Of a stretch of 64,000 nt of DNA, positions 7,553 through 15,292 are shown piece by piece. The translations under genes and the position numbers were made by a program. Source of the stretch: a virus; the IMG/VR virus record IMGVR_UViG_3300047455_000060, positions 1 to 64,000 of that record. One strand, written 5' to 3'. Under the pieces are notes generated by a model. That model made no database searches. It was given only the letters and a program-made list of their open reading frames with translations, and was not told the origin of the DNA. Every line of letters starts with the position of its first letter. Within the stretch, counting starts at the first letter, position 1.

Positions 7553-8148
7553 TTTGATTCCTTAATCGCATCAAACGTTTTATACTTTGACAATGCTGCT
7601 TCGTATTCGTCTTTTATCTTTTTCAACTTAGGATACTTAGATTCCATATCCACGTCACGCTTTAATAATAACAGAGCATCACGCATTTCGTCAATCTCTT
7701 TCATAACGTCTCTGCCATTTACTAGCAACGGAACATCAACACGCATACTACCATTCTCACCACCGTCGATAGTAATCTTAGCATCTGCAATACTTGTAGA
7801 GCTAATCGCTCCTATTCCTGTATTTGTAGTAGTGATACTACCGCTTGCATATGTGTAGTTGTTAGGATTATAGTTCTGTGTACTATTAAAGATGGGAGTG
7901 TTGTTGCTGTTCATTTTTTGTTTTAACTCTTTTGACCATTTTTCTTTACGCTTCTTTTCCGCCGCTTCTCTTTCACGGATACGTTTTACGTAATCTTGTC
8001 TACTCGTCTTTTGCTCCACGGGCAAGGTACTGCTCGTTGTGGATCCAACGGTATCCTTCGAACTGTACCCAGCGGACGAATCCCCATTCTTTCTGTTTCT
8101 TCCCCATGAAGAAAAGGCTCCAGCAAGGGATTTCATTACCTTGTTCAT
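7549..8148 (-). CDS. Hypothetical protein, coiled-coil tail; start uncertain
   Basis: The C-terminal 120 residues look clearly coding: a beta segment with ITIDGGENGSMRVDVPLLV followed by a charged helix (EIDEMRDALLLLKRDVDMES). The long frame begins inside the cupin gene and would overlap it by about 150 bp with a Ser-rich N terminus that looks like a shadow. The first internal ATG (MNSNNTPIF, at 7914) gives 121 residues, but leaves the plausible coding stretch EREAAEKKRKEKW untranslated. The true start is therefore open. Function unknown. Confidence 0.6.
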   Translation of the reverse strand: MNKVMKSLAGAFSSWGRNRKNGDSSAGYSSKDTVGSTTSSTLPVEQKTSRQDYVKRIREREAAEKKRKEKWSKELKQKMNSNNTPIFNSTQNYNPNNYTYASGSITTTNTGIGAISSTSIADAKITIDGGENGSMRVDVPLLVNGRDVMKEIDEMRDALLLLKRDVDMESKYPKLKKIKDEYEAALSKYKTFDAIKESK

Positions 8149-8494
8149 CTTTCTCTAACTCCAACCAATGTAGGTCATTGGGCTTACGGATTCTAAAATG
8201 CCCAGGACCTCTCCAAACTCTAGTGCTGCCAACTACGTGTCCTTCTTTAGCAATAAGTGGTATATGTTCCCAATAACCACCTGCGATAATAAATGTAGCA
8301 TAGCCCCACGGATGATCGTGTAGAGTAGGCTCGTCACTTTTTAGTACTTTATGCAGTGTGATATTAAAAGGAAAACGCTTTCTGTTCTTAAGAAATACGT
8401 AGTAGCGGATAAGATAAGGTTCTGTGCTATCACGTTCTGTGATTACTCGACGTCTGCCGAGCTTGTCCATAATCTTAGAAAGGAATGTCATCAT
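8000..8494 (-). CDS. Cupin-fold protein
   Basis: 164 residues with a cupin-like metal site: LHDHPWGYATFIIAGGYWE, an HFRIRKPNDLHWLEL second motif, and surrounding beta strands. Cupins bind a metal and act as dioxygenases, isomerases or small-molecule binders; which applies here cannot be read. The last third is Trp-rich (WGFVRWVQFEGYRW). It overlaps the upstream gene by 20 bp. Confidence 0.7.
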   Translation of the reverse strand: MMTFLSKIMDKLGRRRVITERDSTEPYLIRYYVFLKNRKRFPFNITLHKVLKSDEPTLHDHPWGYATFIIAGGYWEHIPLIAKEGHVVGSTRVWRGPGHFRIRKPNDLHWLELEKDEQGNEIPCWSLFFMGKKQKEWGFVRWVQFEGYRWIHNEQYLARGAKDE

Positions 8495-8843
8495 CTAGTT
8501 CACCTGCTTTCTTTTTGCCTTCGTAATCTTGTTGCACCATATCGTATACTGCTTTAAAGTTACGCCAAACTTTTTCTAGTGCTGGATACTCTTTACACAT
8601 CTTTTCAATCTCATTCGGATTAATACGTGTGTCTGATATATCATAATTCTTAAGCCAGTCAACACTGTTAGTGTCTATAGTAAATGTACCGTCATGAGAT
8701 CCGCTGTAAACAACATCAGTTATACTATCACCTGCCCAGTACGTTGTAGTTGTGTAGGTGTTGTCTAGGTTAATAGTAATATCGCCTGTGGTATCTAATA
8801 TTTCATCTAAATTAATAGTATATGTTTTATCATCTGGTTCCAT
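8475..8843 (-). CDS. Hypothetical protein
   Basis: 122 residues starting MEPDDKTYT. This start is preferred because GAGG lies about 12 bp upstream and because it limits overlap with the glycosyltransferase to 14 bp. The first half is beta-rich and Thr/Asp-rich; the second is helical (NEIEKMCKEYPALEKVWRNF). It ends in an acidic tail closing DDDIPF, which resembles the acidic C-terminal hooks of single-strand-binding proteins. Function unknown. Confidence 0.65.
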   Translation of the reverse strand: MEPDDKTYTINLDEILDTTGDITINLDNTYTTTTYWAGDSITDVVYSGSHDGTFTIDTNSVDWLKNYDISDTRINPNEIEKMCKEYPALEKVWRNFKAVYDMVQQDYEGKKKAGELDDDIPF

Positions 8844-9927
8844 CTGCAATTGCCTCGTATAGCGCAGTTCCACTAAAGAATTCTTTGTTTAGTTTAGTGC
8901 GTTGCTTGTCTAAACTTACAAGATAGTCATCATAGTTTTCCATATAGTCGCGAATCTTTTTAACAAGTTCTCCGCGATATGTAACATAACTACCCCAATC
9001 TTCTGTCCACTTGCCAGGATACTTAAACTCAGACAGTGCCATTTCACAGTAACTTAGTCTGTCCGGAACCATAGGAATCGCATTAGTAATAGCACCTTCA
9101 TACCAACTAATACCAAGTGTTTCTTGCAAGTTAGCACTAAACACTAGTTTAGCTTCACCTAGCAAGTTGTGGTACTCGTTCTTTGTAAGTTCACGTTCTT
9201 GACAAACTACAAACTCATATTCAGGAAGTTGTTCAGCAAGGTCACGGAAAATATCTACTTGTTTCTCTGGAGCAATACGATGCGGAAAGAGTATAATATC
9301 TTTCTTGTCCATACCACTGTAAGGAACAAGTGCATCCTTCAAATACTCCATAGGCCATCCAACACGTTTAAAACGATCGTCTTCGCCTGCAAGTACCTCT
9401 TGTGTCCAATCGTACAAGTAAGGATCGTCTTCCCATAATGTTTCTACAAACATTTCAATATGAAAGTCTGTAGCAAAGAAGTTATGATCATACACATGAA
9501 ACATGCTCTTTTCAGCATGTCGTACCCAAGGTTTGTCGCCTATGAGCCTACCCAAGAAGTCATGAGGATCATAACTACCAGCATGCCATAAGCCACCGAT
9601 TCGGATATCAACACCCAAGAGCTCAGCCATGTATTTAAGCTGGATAACAGTTGGGTTCCACGCATCCGTATATAGGAAATAATCTCCATTTTTAACTTCG
9701 CCTTTACAAAACATTTCACCGATAGTTTCTAACTGCTTACTCTTGTAAACATTAGTACCACCAAAATTGAGAAACGCCCCAGGCGTAGTTGCCTGAGGAG
9801 TCTCGCCACCACTAATAACAACTACATTGTCATTTGTAGCATGGCGCAGTTGTTTAGGCAAATGTTCTTTCCATTGCTTAGTATAACGTGTGTCTACTGC
9901 TTCAATATCGACAATGTAGATAGTCAT
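8830..9927 (-). CDS. GT-B type glycosyltransferase
   Basis: 365 residues. The C-terminal half has the family-4-like sugar-nucleotide binding pattern: DIILFPHRIAPEKQVDIF, then YEFVVCQE, then SANLQETLGISWYEGAITNAIPMVP, where E and G positions match the donor-binding E-x7-E-like region. The N-terminal half is the acceptor domain. The acceptor could be DNA, protein or envelope glycan; T4 relatives use GT-B enzymes on DNA, but nothing here proves that. It overlaps the downstream gene by 14 bp. Confidence 0.8.
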   Translation of the reverse strand: MTIYIVDIEAVDTRYTKQWKEHLPKQLRHATNDNVVVISGGETPQATTPGAFLNFGGTNVYKSKQLETIGEMFCKGEVKNGDYFLYTDAWNPTVIQLKYMAELLGVDIRIGGLWHAGSYDPHDFLGRLIGDKPWVRHAEKSMFHVYDHNFFATDFHIEMFVETLWEDDPYLYDWTQEVLAGEDDRFKRVGWPMEYLKDALVPYSGMDKKDIILFPHRIAPEKQVDIFRDLAEQLPEYEFVVCQERELTKNEYHNLLGEAKLVFSANLQETLGISWYEGAITNAIPMVPDRLSYCEMALSEFKYPGKWTEDWGSYVTYRGELVKKIRDYMENYDDYLVSLDKQRTKLNKEFFSGTALYEAIADGTR

Positions 9928-10155
9928 TTAGTTACTCCGATTAAATTGTTTACGTGGTCTTTGTACAAAGTCACGGCCGCCGTTACGAGCCTTCGCCCGC
10001 ATCCAACCTTGCCATTTTTTGTACGCCTCCCAAGTTGGAGATCCGTCCTTGTAAAGGTCTGCTTCATCAAACACTTTACCTTCAAAGCGACAATAGTCGC
10101 GGAACTTGTCCAGATCGTCAAATACTTTTTCTACTGGAGGAAAGTTGTAAGCCAT
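9928..10155 (-). CDS. Small conserved phage protein
   Basis: 75 residues, aromatic and charged (FPPVEKVFDDLDKFRDYCRF, then WQGWMRAKARN). Another frame is open over the same DNA, but this one has sensible composition and abuts the glycosyltransferase start. No known domain. Confidence 0.65.
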   Translation of the reverse strand: MAYNFPPVEKVFDDLDKFRDYCRFEGKVFDEADLYKDGSPTWEAYKKWQGWMRAKARNGGRDFVQRPRKQFNRSN

Positions 10156-10169
10156 ATTAAGTTTCTCTC

Positions 10170-10628
10170 TTATGCTTTTGGATAAAAAATAGAACAGCCA
10201 TTTTCGTTGTCTTCAGCGACACTAATCTCTACAAACCGGCCGGGATATTTTGTAGAAATTTCTTGATACAAATCATCTGCAATCATCTCACATGATTTGT
10301 AATCTAAATTGAGCACTTTAAAGTCGGACGAACTATTTCCGTTATAGAGTCTTTCCATCCATCGTTTGAATTGGATGAATTCGATATCTCTATCGTTGTG
10401 AAACACTTCGATGCGCACCCGGAAATGAAAGATATGACGATGAGGAACACCAAGGAACGACACATCATCCCACCCTCCAGTTGCTAACTTTGGGTCAGTA
10501 TCTGCCCCAGGATATCTATGAATACCTTCTTTATTAAAGGTTACCCAAATACTACGTTGTGCATTTTGCATTTTGTTATCTTCTTCTCTCATTCTACGTA
10601 ACATATAATCATGGTATCGTTCTTGCAT
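10170..10628 (-). CDS. QueD/6-pyruvoyl-tetrahydropterin synthase-like paralog, probably non-canonical
   Basis: A tetrahydropterin-synthase-fold protein. Aligned by eye to QueD, the zinc-type His are present (GIHRYP and PHRHIFHF), and the C-terminal Glu is present (ISVAEDNENGCSIFY). The catalytic Cys four residues before the second His is missing (LGVPH), and the DH pair reads DF (SDFKVLN). It is thus unlikely to perform the normal QueD reaction. The first ATG lies 6 bp after the -10 box, so the message may be leaderless or start at an internal ATG (residues 9, 13 or 20). Confidence 0.75.
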   Translation of the reverse strand: MQERYHDYMLRRMREEDNKMQNAQRSIWVTFNKEGIHRYPGADTDPKLATGGWDDVSFLGVPHRHIFHFRVRIEVFHNDRDIEFIQFKRWMERLYNGNSSSDFKVLNLDYKSCEMIADDLYQEISTKYPGRFVEISVAEDNENGCSIFYPKA

Positions 10629-10634
10629 GTATAT

Positions 10635-10663
10635 ATAATACTTTCTTTTGTTAAAGTTGTCAA
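10635..10663 (-). promoter_or_regulatory. Early-type promoter for the QueD-like paralog
   Basis: TTGACA, 17 bp, TATTAT on the minus strand. The predicted start of transcription coincides with the first ATG of the gene, which begins 6 bp after the -10 box. Confidence 0.8.
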
Positions 10664-10669
10664 GTGTTT

Positions 10670-11383
10670 TTAGAACTGAAACACTTGAAAATATTCATTA
10701 GTTATCTGACGTTCTAACTCACGTTGGTTTAATCGCCAGTGCCTAATGATAGGATTTTGCGGTGCAACATTAGCCCAAGCAGCTTGTCCACTAATACCAA
10801 AATCTTGATATTCATTACTTTCTACATCTAAGCCTATTAATGCTTGAGGAGCAATAAATCCAAAATCTTTTTTTAGATCTTTTAATGCAAAATCTAGGAC
10901 AAATCCGTTGCATGTTACAGCCATATGTGCATCGATTGCGCCGTTTTGTACCGGTTCTCCCGGACCTCTTTGATCTGCTACACCAAACTTAGTTGATTGT
11001 CCTTTCTCTTCATTTGCCCAATAACAAATTAACTGTTTTGCTGAAGATTGAAATCCGTGTAATCTTAAAATTCTTCTCAACACACAGGACATTAATACAC
11101 ACTGGTCTCCATATCGTTCAATAAATCCTAGATTTATAAATCTATAATATATTTCTTGAAACTGTGCAGGAAGTGTATCCGCAATAGATGTTTCAATTCC
11201 TAAACCATAATCTTCTGGATGTTTAAAATTAAAAGCAGTATTCCATCCATACCTTGCTAAGTGTTTTGCTGGATTATTAATAAAGTTATCATATTCACTT
11301 ATTTTACGTTTAGGCTTAATAATAACCTCAGCACCTTGGCTAACATCAAATGTTGAAGTAGTAAATATTTTTTCTCGGTTCAT
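10670..11383 (-). CDS. Transglutaminase-like Cys-His-Asp protein, unknown role
   Basis: 237 residues. The middle has a pattern seen in transglutaminase-like and McjB-type Cys proteases: C95 at the start of a helix (GDQCVLMSCVLRRILRLHGF), H153 after a strand break (DAHMAV), and D164 (GFVLDFAL). That order and spacing fits a Cys-His-Asp triad, but the assignment is by eye only. It sits between the QueD-like paralog and DpdA in one co-directional block, overlapping the upstream gene by 4 bp. Confidence 0.55.
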   Translation of the reverse strand: MNREKIFTTSTFDVSQGAEVIIKPKRKISEYDNFINNPAKHLARYGWNTAFNFKHPEDYGLGIETSIADTLPAQFQEIYYRFINLGFIERYGDQCVLMSCVLRRILRLHGFQSSAKQLICYWANEEKGQSTKFGVADQRGPGEPVQNGAIDAHMAVTCNGFVLDFALKDLKKDFGFIAPQALIGLDVESNEYQDFGISGQAAWANVAPQNPIIRHWRLNQRELERQITNEYFQVFQF

Positions 11384-11910
11384 AGAATTTTATCACTTCC
11401 GTATTTGTTCCAATCCGTAAATTTATTACGGTCCATTAGATCGTGTAAACTGTGACACCAAACACCTGGATTAGTTGCTTTAAAATCTTTATCATCAATT
11501 TTAAGCATAGTGTTATAGTTGTACTGCTTGATGTAAGGCAACGGAATGCGAATCTGCGGAATAAAGTTATCTTTTTCAATCATACTGCTTTCTAGTAATG
11601 CTTCTGCATGACTTAGCGGAATATCTAGACTACATAACTTACCAGCAACCAAAAACGCTGTAATCATGTTGTCCCACTTTTCCCAAGCATCTGCATCTTG
11701 TGGAAAGTTAGTGCCTGGATTAAAACTATGATTAGCACCAAAGAAGATGTGGTCACATTGTTCTTCATCGTAATGCTTTTGAATAACATCACAAGGTTGT
11801 ACGCCTGTAACAAACAATGTTTTCATTCCAAACGCAGGAGTCTTTTCAACTTCTATGCCTGTAAAGAAAACAATATTGTCTGCTGTGCCTGTTTCGTAAT
11901 CACGCTTCAT
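11380..11910 (-). CDS. Conserved phage protein of the DpdA neighbourhood, unknown
   Basis: 176 residues, alpha/beta: TADNIVFFTGIEVEKTP, then MKTLFVTGVQP, then a helix-rich middle and a C-terminal phrase NYNTMLKIDDKDFKATNPG. Several Cys and His are present but no standard metal motif. No P-loop, no SAM motif and no SGGxDS motif, so it is not QueC. The stop overlaps the transglutaminase-like start and its start lies inside the small gene upstream, consistent with one operon downstream of DpdA. Confidence 0.7.
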   Translation of the reverse strand: MKRDYETGTADNIVFFTGIEVEKTPAFGMKTLFVTGVQPCDVIQKHYDEEQCDHIFFGANHSFNPGTNFPQDADAWEKWDNMITAFLVAGKLCSLDIPLSHAEALLESSMIEKDNFIPQIRIPLPYIKQYNYNTMLKIDDKDFKATNPGVWCHSLHDLMDRNKFTDWNKYGSDKIL

Positions 11911-12025
11911 TTCGCTCTACCTGTTTAGCAAGATCCGAAAATCTATCTGCAATTTCACGCAATTCTTTACTGTCTAGGCTACGAGCCAAATCGTGCAATC
12001 TAATTATAATTTCGCCGTTTGTCAT
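11900..12025 (-). CDS. Small helical protein (41 aa)
   Basis: MTNGEIIIRLHDLARSLDSK leads a 41-residue helical peptide ending VERNEA. AAAGGAT lies about 5 bp upstream of the ATG, and the stop overlaps the next start by 11 bp. It lies directly after a consensus early promoter placed inside the upstream gene. Function unknown. Confidence 0.65.
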   Translation of the reverse strand: MTNGEIIIRLHDLARSLDSKELREIADRFSDLAKQVERNEA

Positions 12026-12231
12026 TCTAATCCTTTTTGTATCAGATATTCGTTAATACGATGCATTTCGTCTTTAAGATATAACTTCATAGTTTTCATT
12101 CTACGCACTTCTTCAGTTACTGTAATATTATTATAACGTGTTTCGATCTCTATGTCAAGTTCTCTGTGTTTACGTTCTAATTCCGCATAATGACTGCGAA
12201 GTTTGTCCTCTTCGGATTCAAAGTTGCTCAT
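12022..12231 (-). CDS. DUF465-like small coiled-coil protein
   Basis: 69 residues with the layout of the DUF465 (YdcH-like) family: HxELDxxI-like HRELDIEIETR followed by MKTMKLYLKDEMHRIN, where KLxLKDE is characteristic. These are short helical hairpins of unknown function. It overlaps dpdA by 14 bp and the next small gene by 4 bp. Confidence 0.7.
   Translation of the reverse strand: MSNFESEEDKLRSHYAELERKHRELDIEIETRYNNITVTEEVRRMKTMKLYLKDEMHRINEYLIQKGLE
12130..12158 (-). promoter_or_regulatory. Consensus early-type promoter inside the DUF465-like gene
   Basis: TTGACA, 17 bp, TATAAT on the minus strand: the best match in the window. It points at the 41-residue gene and the two uncharacterised genes behind it. 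It is embedded in coding sequence, but a perfect match of both boxes and spacing makes chance unlikely. Confidence 0.75.
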
Positions 12232-13777
12232 TTTCTAGATCCTCCAATTTGTGTTCTTGGTCTTCAGTAAATTCACCATCTTCTAGTTCTTCTACTTCTG
12301 GTTCAACAACGTCAAACAGTGCTCCAAAGTACGTACTAGAGTTTACAGTTTTTTTGCCAATGGCTCCGCGAGTGCCCGGAATTGACATCCAAAACTTAGA
12401 GTGTTTTTCGATTAAATCGTTTGCTTCGTCTCTTGTTTTTGCTGAAAATATTTCTTCAACAACATCTCGAAAAAAGACCCTGTCAAACCGCTCTTGTACA
12501 AGCATAGCTGGTACAATTCCTGCGTCATATTGTCTGTTGGCTTCTTGAACTGCATTAATGTGACTCCATACGTTATGGCCCATTTGAATAGCATAGCTGA
12601 AACTATCCCAGCTAGTCTTTCCTTCTTTGCCTATCTTATTTAAGTCTCCCGGCGCATAAACACATACATCACTGACTTTCATTTCTGCTGTAATAGGCGA
12701 GTCTTCAAAGTTTTTAAAGATACCATCTTGTAATACTGCTTGTCTAAAAGTTCTAGTATCAGTCGAATACTTCTTGTCATCTATGCTTGGAACCATTCGA
12801 TATGTAAACTTACCACGATCGGGCGTTTCGTTTTGAATGTAAATCTGTCCATTAGCAGTTGCTAGGAACGGACTTGCACAGTCAAATGTAAGCATCATAG
12901 TAGGGTTATAGTACTTGCGAATAGCTCGTTGTAGGTCTGTTAACAAACAAGCCCACTCTAGCTTACTAGTACCCAAGAAGTGCATTACATCGTGTACACC
13001 GCTTTGTAGCAAGCCGTCATAGTGTAGTGATACAATACGCTTGAGCACTAAGTGTACGTCACACATATTCTGACCACCCATTGACCACCCATTAAAGTGA
13101 TTGTCAGGATATAGATTAGGGTCGCAGTAGTCTTTCATCTGCTGATACCAATCTTCTGCGTCAGCGTGATTTTCACCTTGTAGAACGTTTAAGAACTTAC
13201 AAGCACCTGTGCGATGCTTCATCCAGTAGTCATTGTTAATGCGTGTCGCTTTAACTGCTTCATCGTATGTGCTAATGCCAGTTGCTTTCGCACCTTCAGG
13301 TGAACGAGCTACCCAGGCCGGAATATCAAGAATCATTCCATAGTCCATATACGCATCCATCCAACGCAAAACGCCATCACGTTTCTTTTGCGCCTTAGGA
13401 CAGTTAGGATCTTTCCAATCACCTTCCCAAACACCCTTACCAATCTGGAAGCCTCCGCTATCGCCAAGCAACCAAGTGTTTTGTCTGTCTCTATTTCTTA
13501 CCATGTCTTCTTTAGGTACAATTTTAGTTGTATCTAAATCAGCATGTCCTGCAGAGTAAAGCGTCCACTTGTACGTGAATGCTCCTTCTTGCGCATTAAG
13601 ATAATTAAGACTTTCTACACCATTAGCAAAGTTAGCTGGGATACGAGCCGCTTCGATGTAAGGACCTTTGACAGGATCAGGAAAACGCTGCTTGCCTACA
13701 TAAGTAGCATAGAAACCGCTTAGTGCAGGTAAGAAGTGTGCGTAATCGTTTTGTGATGCTGTTAGGTCTTTATTCAT
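12218..13777 (-). CDS. dpdA: DpdA-like DNA guanine transglycosylase (TGT superfamily)
   Basis: DpdA enzymes exchange guanine in DNA for a 7-deazaguanine base. TGT landmarks are visible in order: LLGDSGGFQ with D106 (base-binding Asp region), NVLQGE at 197-202, a GGWSxG-like stretch NGWSMGGQ, MHFLGTSKLEW, and MLTFDCASPF with D299 at the place of the TGT nucleophile Asp. The CxCxxC zinc motif of tRNA enzymes is not seen. 519 residues, with a very acidic C-terminal tail. It starts 1 bp after the sliding-clamp gene ends, inside the replication block. Confidence 0.85.
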   Translation of the reverse strand: MNKDLTASQNDYAHFLPALSGFYATYVGKQRFPDPVKGPYIEAARIPANFANGVESLNYLNAQEGAFTYKWTLYSAGHADLDTTKIVPKEDMVRNRDRQNTWLLGDSGGFQIGKGVWEGDWKDPNCPKAQKKRDGVLRWMDAYMDYGMILDIPAWVARSPEGAKATGISTYDEAVKATRINNDYWMKHRTGACKFLNVLQGENHADAEDWYQQMKDYCDPNLYPDNHFNGWSMGGQNMCDVHLVLKRIVSLHYDGLLQSGVHDVMHFLGTSKLEWACLLTDLQRAIRKYYNPTMMLTFDCASPFLATANGQIYIQNETPDRGKFTYRMVPSIDDKKYSTDTRTFRQAVLQDGIFKNFEDSPITAEMKVSDVCVYAPGDLNKIGKEGKTSWDSFSYAIQMGHNVWSHINAVQEANRQYDAGIVPAMLVQERFDRVFFRDVVEEIFSAKTRDEANDLIEKHSKFWMSIPGTRGAIGKKTVNSSTYFGALFDVVEPEVEELEDGEFTEDQEHKLEDLENEQL

Positions 13778-13778
13778 A

Positions 13779-14507
13779 TTACTTGCTCTGCGCTGGTAAG
13801 ATGTAATCGTATTTTACCATGCCGCTGTCAATGCTAATTTGCATTGCACCTTGATCTGAGATGCTCATAGTAGCGTCACCGTCTAAGTTCAAAATAGCTT
13901 GTACTTGTGCAACAGGCCAACTCCAAGTGTGTGTAAGTGTGCCGTCAACACCATGCTGGAAAACAAACTCACCTGCGTGTGTACTTGCATCACCGAAACT
14001 AAACACAAGATTACCGTCTTTAGTTTTAACATTGAATGTTGGCTCTTCGCTATGTGCAGCACTCATCAGTTTCATACGTGCAATTGATGCCATGCTTGGT
14101 TGAAAAGTAACAGACCATGTAGCACCTTTAAACTTAACAGTCTTCAACTTTTCTTCAATGATTGCTTTGTTCATAAAGCGATAATCGTTCTCAAAGTCGC
14201 CTGCTGCATTTTCAAAGTGAATGTGTGTTGGAATAGTCTCGCCATTCCGTTCTGCCTGTACAACATCAATCTTTGCATTGTCTTTGTATTCAGGATTTTT
14301 TAAGTGCAACGCAAGTTTGTCTAGGTTAGGCATACCAAACGTACCTACGAATTCGCTAACAGCATTATGTGTATTTGCATTCATAATAACTGAGCGGTCC
14401 TCGGCCATTGCATCAATTGTAGTGCTACCGTCGTTCGTTACTTTTACTAAGCTAAGAAAGCCTAGTGCATGTGTATGAGCGACTACGTCTTGTAAGATGT
14501 CTTTCAT
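13779..14507 (-). CDS. 45: Sliding clamp (T4 gp45-like)
   Basis: 242 residues, close to T4 gp45 (228). The two-domain beta-rich clamp pattern is visible: N-terminal helix, DAMAEDRSVIM strand, and C-terminal strands ending MVKYDYILPAQ. The processivity clamp encircles DNA and tethers polymerase and late-transcription factors. It has its own early-type promoter inside the 3' end of the upstream gene, and dpdA follows almost without a gap. Confidence 0.85.
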   Translation of the reverse strand: MKDILQDVVAHTHALGFLSLVKVTNDGSTTIDAMAEDRSVIMNANTHNAVSEFVGTFGMPNLDKLALHLKNPEYKDNAKIDVVQAERNGETIPTHIHFENAAGDFENDYRFMNKAIIEEKLKTVKFKGATWSVTFQPSMASIARMKLMSAAHSEEPTFNVKTKDGNLVFSFGDASTHAGEFVFQHGVDGTLTHTWSWPVAQVQAILNLDGDATMSISDQGAMQISIDSGMVKYDYILPAQSK

Positions 14508-15292
14508 TATATTGTTTCTCCGTTGAATAAGTTTATTATATTGTCTAAGTTGTTGTTTGTCAAGAACTTTTCTACAGTATATTTAGGTTTAAATCCAAGT
14601 GCCTTCATTTTTTCTGTGTTAGCACAAGTCCATTCTCGCTCTCCAGGGGTATTTAGACGAACCGGAAGATCCGGAACTAAGTCTTGGATCCTGACAGGAT
14701 TCCCCGTACCAATATCGACTACACCTCTAACGTGTGTAGCCTTTATTAATATTTCAATTGCATCTAGTACATCTTCCAGATGAATGAAATCTCTATGGTG
14801 TCTAGTAGCATATTCTAATGTACCATTGCGTAGTTTGTTAAAGAACATATTTTCTCTAGGGCAACTATCCGAGTATACTGTATGAAAACGCATACCTACA
14901 TGATCCGTACCGTAGCGTTCAGCAAGCTCTTCCATAATGAACTTAGACGCCGCATAAGGGTTCAAATCGGGCTCGTATGCGCTCGAACTGCTCGCATATA
15001 GTATACGTGTATTAGGATAGCGTTCAAACAGTCTACGGGTTACTTCTACATTGTTATTCCAATAACCTGCTGGATCATTTAGACTTTCACGTACACCTGA
15101 TTTGCCTGCTAAGTGTATAATTAAATCAAATTCTTCTTTAAAATCACAATGTAACAAATCTTGTGAATTGTTTAATTGGTCTCTATCCCAACCGTCTTTT
15201 AAATCAATACCAATTACTTGATTATTCTTTTGCAATCGTTTTAATAGGGCTGAGCCTATAAAGCCTCTATGCCCTGTTAATAAAATTTTCAT
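14507..15292 (-). CDS. NAD-dependent epimerase/dehydratase (extended SDR)
   Basis: 261 residues. The Rossmann glycine motif GHRGFIGSAL is at the N terminus, HLAGKSG follows the fourth strand, and the S...YxxxK catalytic set reads SSSSAYEPDLNPYAASKF. Such enzymes remodel nucleotide sugars such as UDP-glucose or GDP-mannose. It overlaps the downstream clamp start by one base and the HAD gene by 4 bp, in a sugar-nucleotide cluster with a cytidylyltransferase. Confidence 0.85.
   Translation of the reverse strand: MKILLTGHRGFIGSALLKRLQKNNQVIGIDLKDGWDRDQLNNSQDLLHCDFKEEFDLIIHLAGKSGVRESLNDPAGYWNNNVEVTRRLFERYPNTRILYASSSSAYEPDLNPYAASKFIMEELAERYGTDHVGMRFHTVYSDSCPRENMFFNKLRNGTLEYATRHHRDFIHLEDVLDAIEILIKATHVRGVVDIGTGNPVRIQDLVPDLPVRLNTPGEREWTCANTEKMKALGFKPKYTVEKFLTNNNLDNIINLFNGETI
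14535..14563 (-). promoter_or_regulatory. Early-type promoter for sliding clamp and dpdA
   Basis: TTGACA, 17 bp, TATAAT on the minus strand, about 28 bp before the clamp ATG. It lies in the last codons of the epimerase gene. Confidence 0.85.

Noticed and set aside
9924-10121. Open frame overlapping the 75-residue protein in another frame
   Set aside because: Composition (Thr/Arg-rich, low order) looks like a shadow; the 75-residue frame abuts its neighbour well.
11380-11910. Considered as QueC
   Set aside because: No SGGxDS nucleotide-binding loop and no CxxC-type zinc site, so it does not fit QueC.
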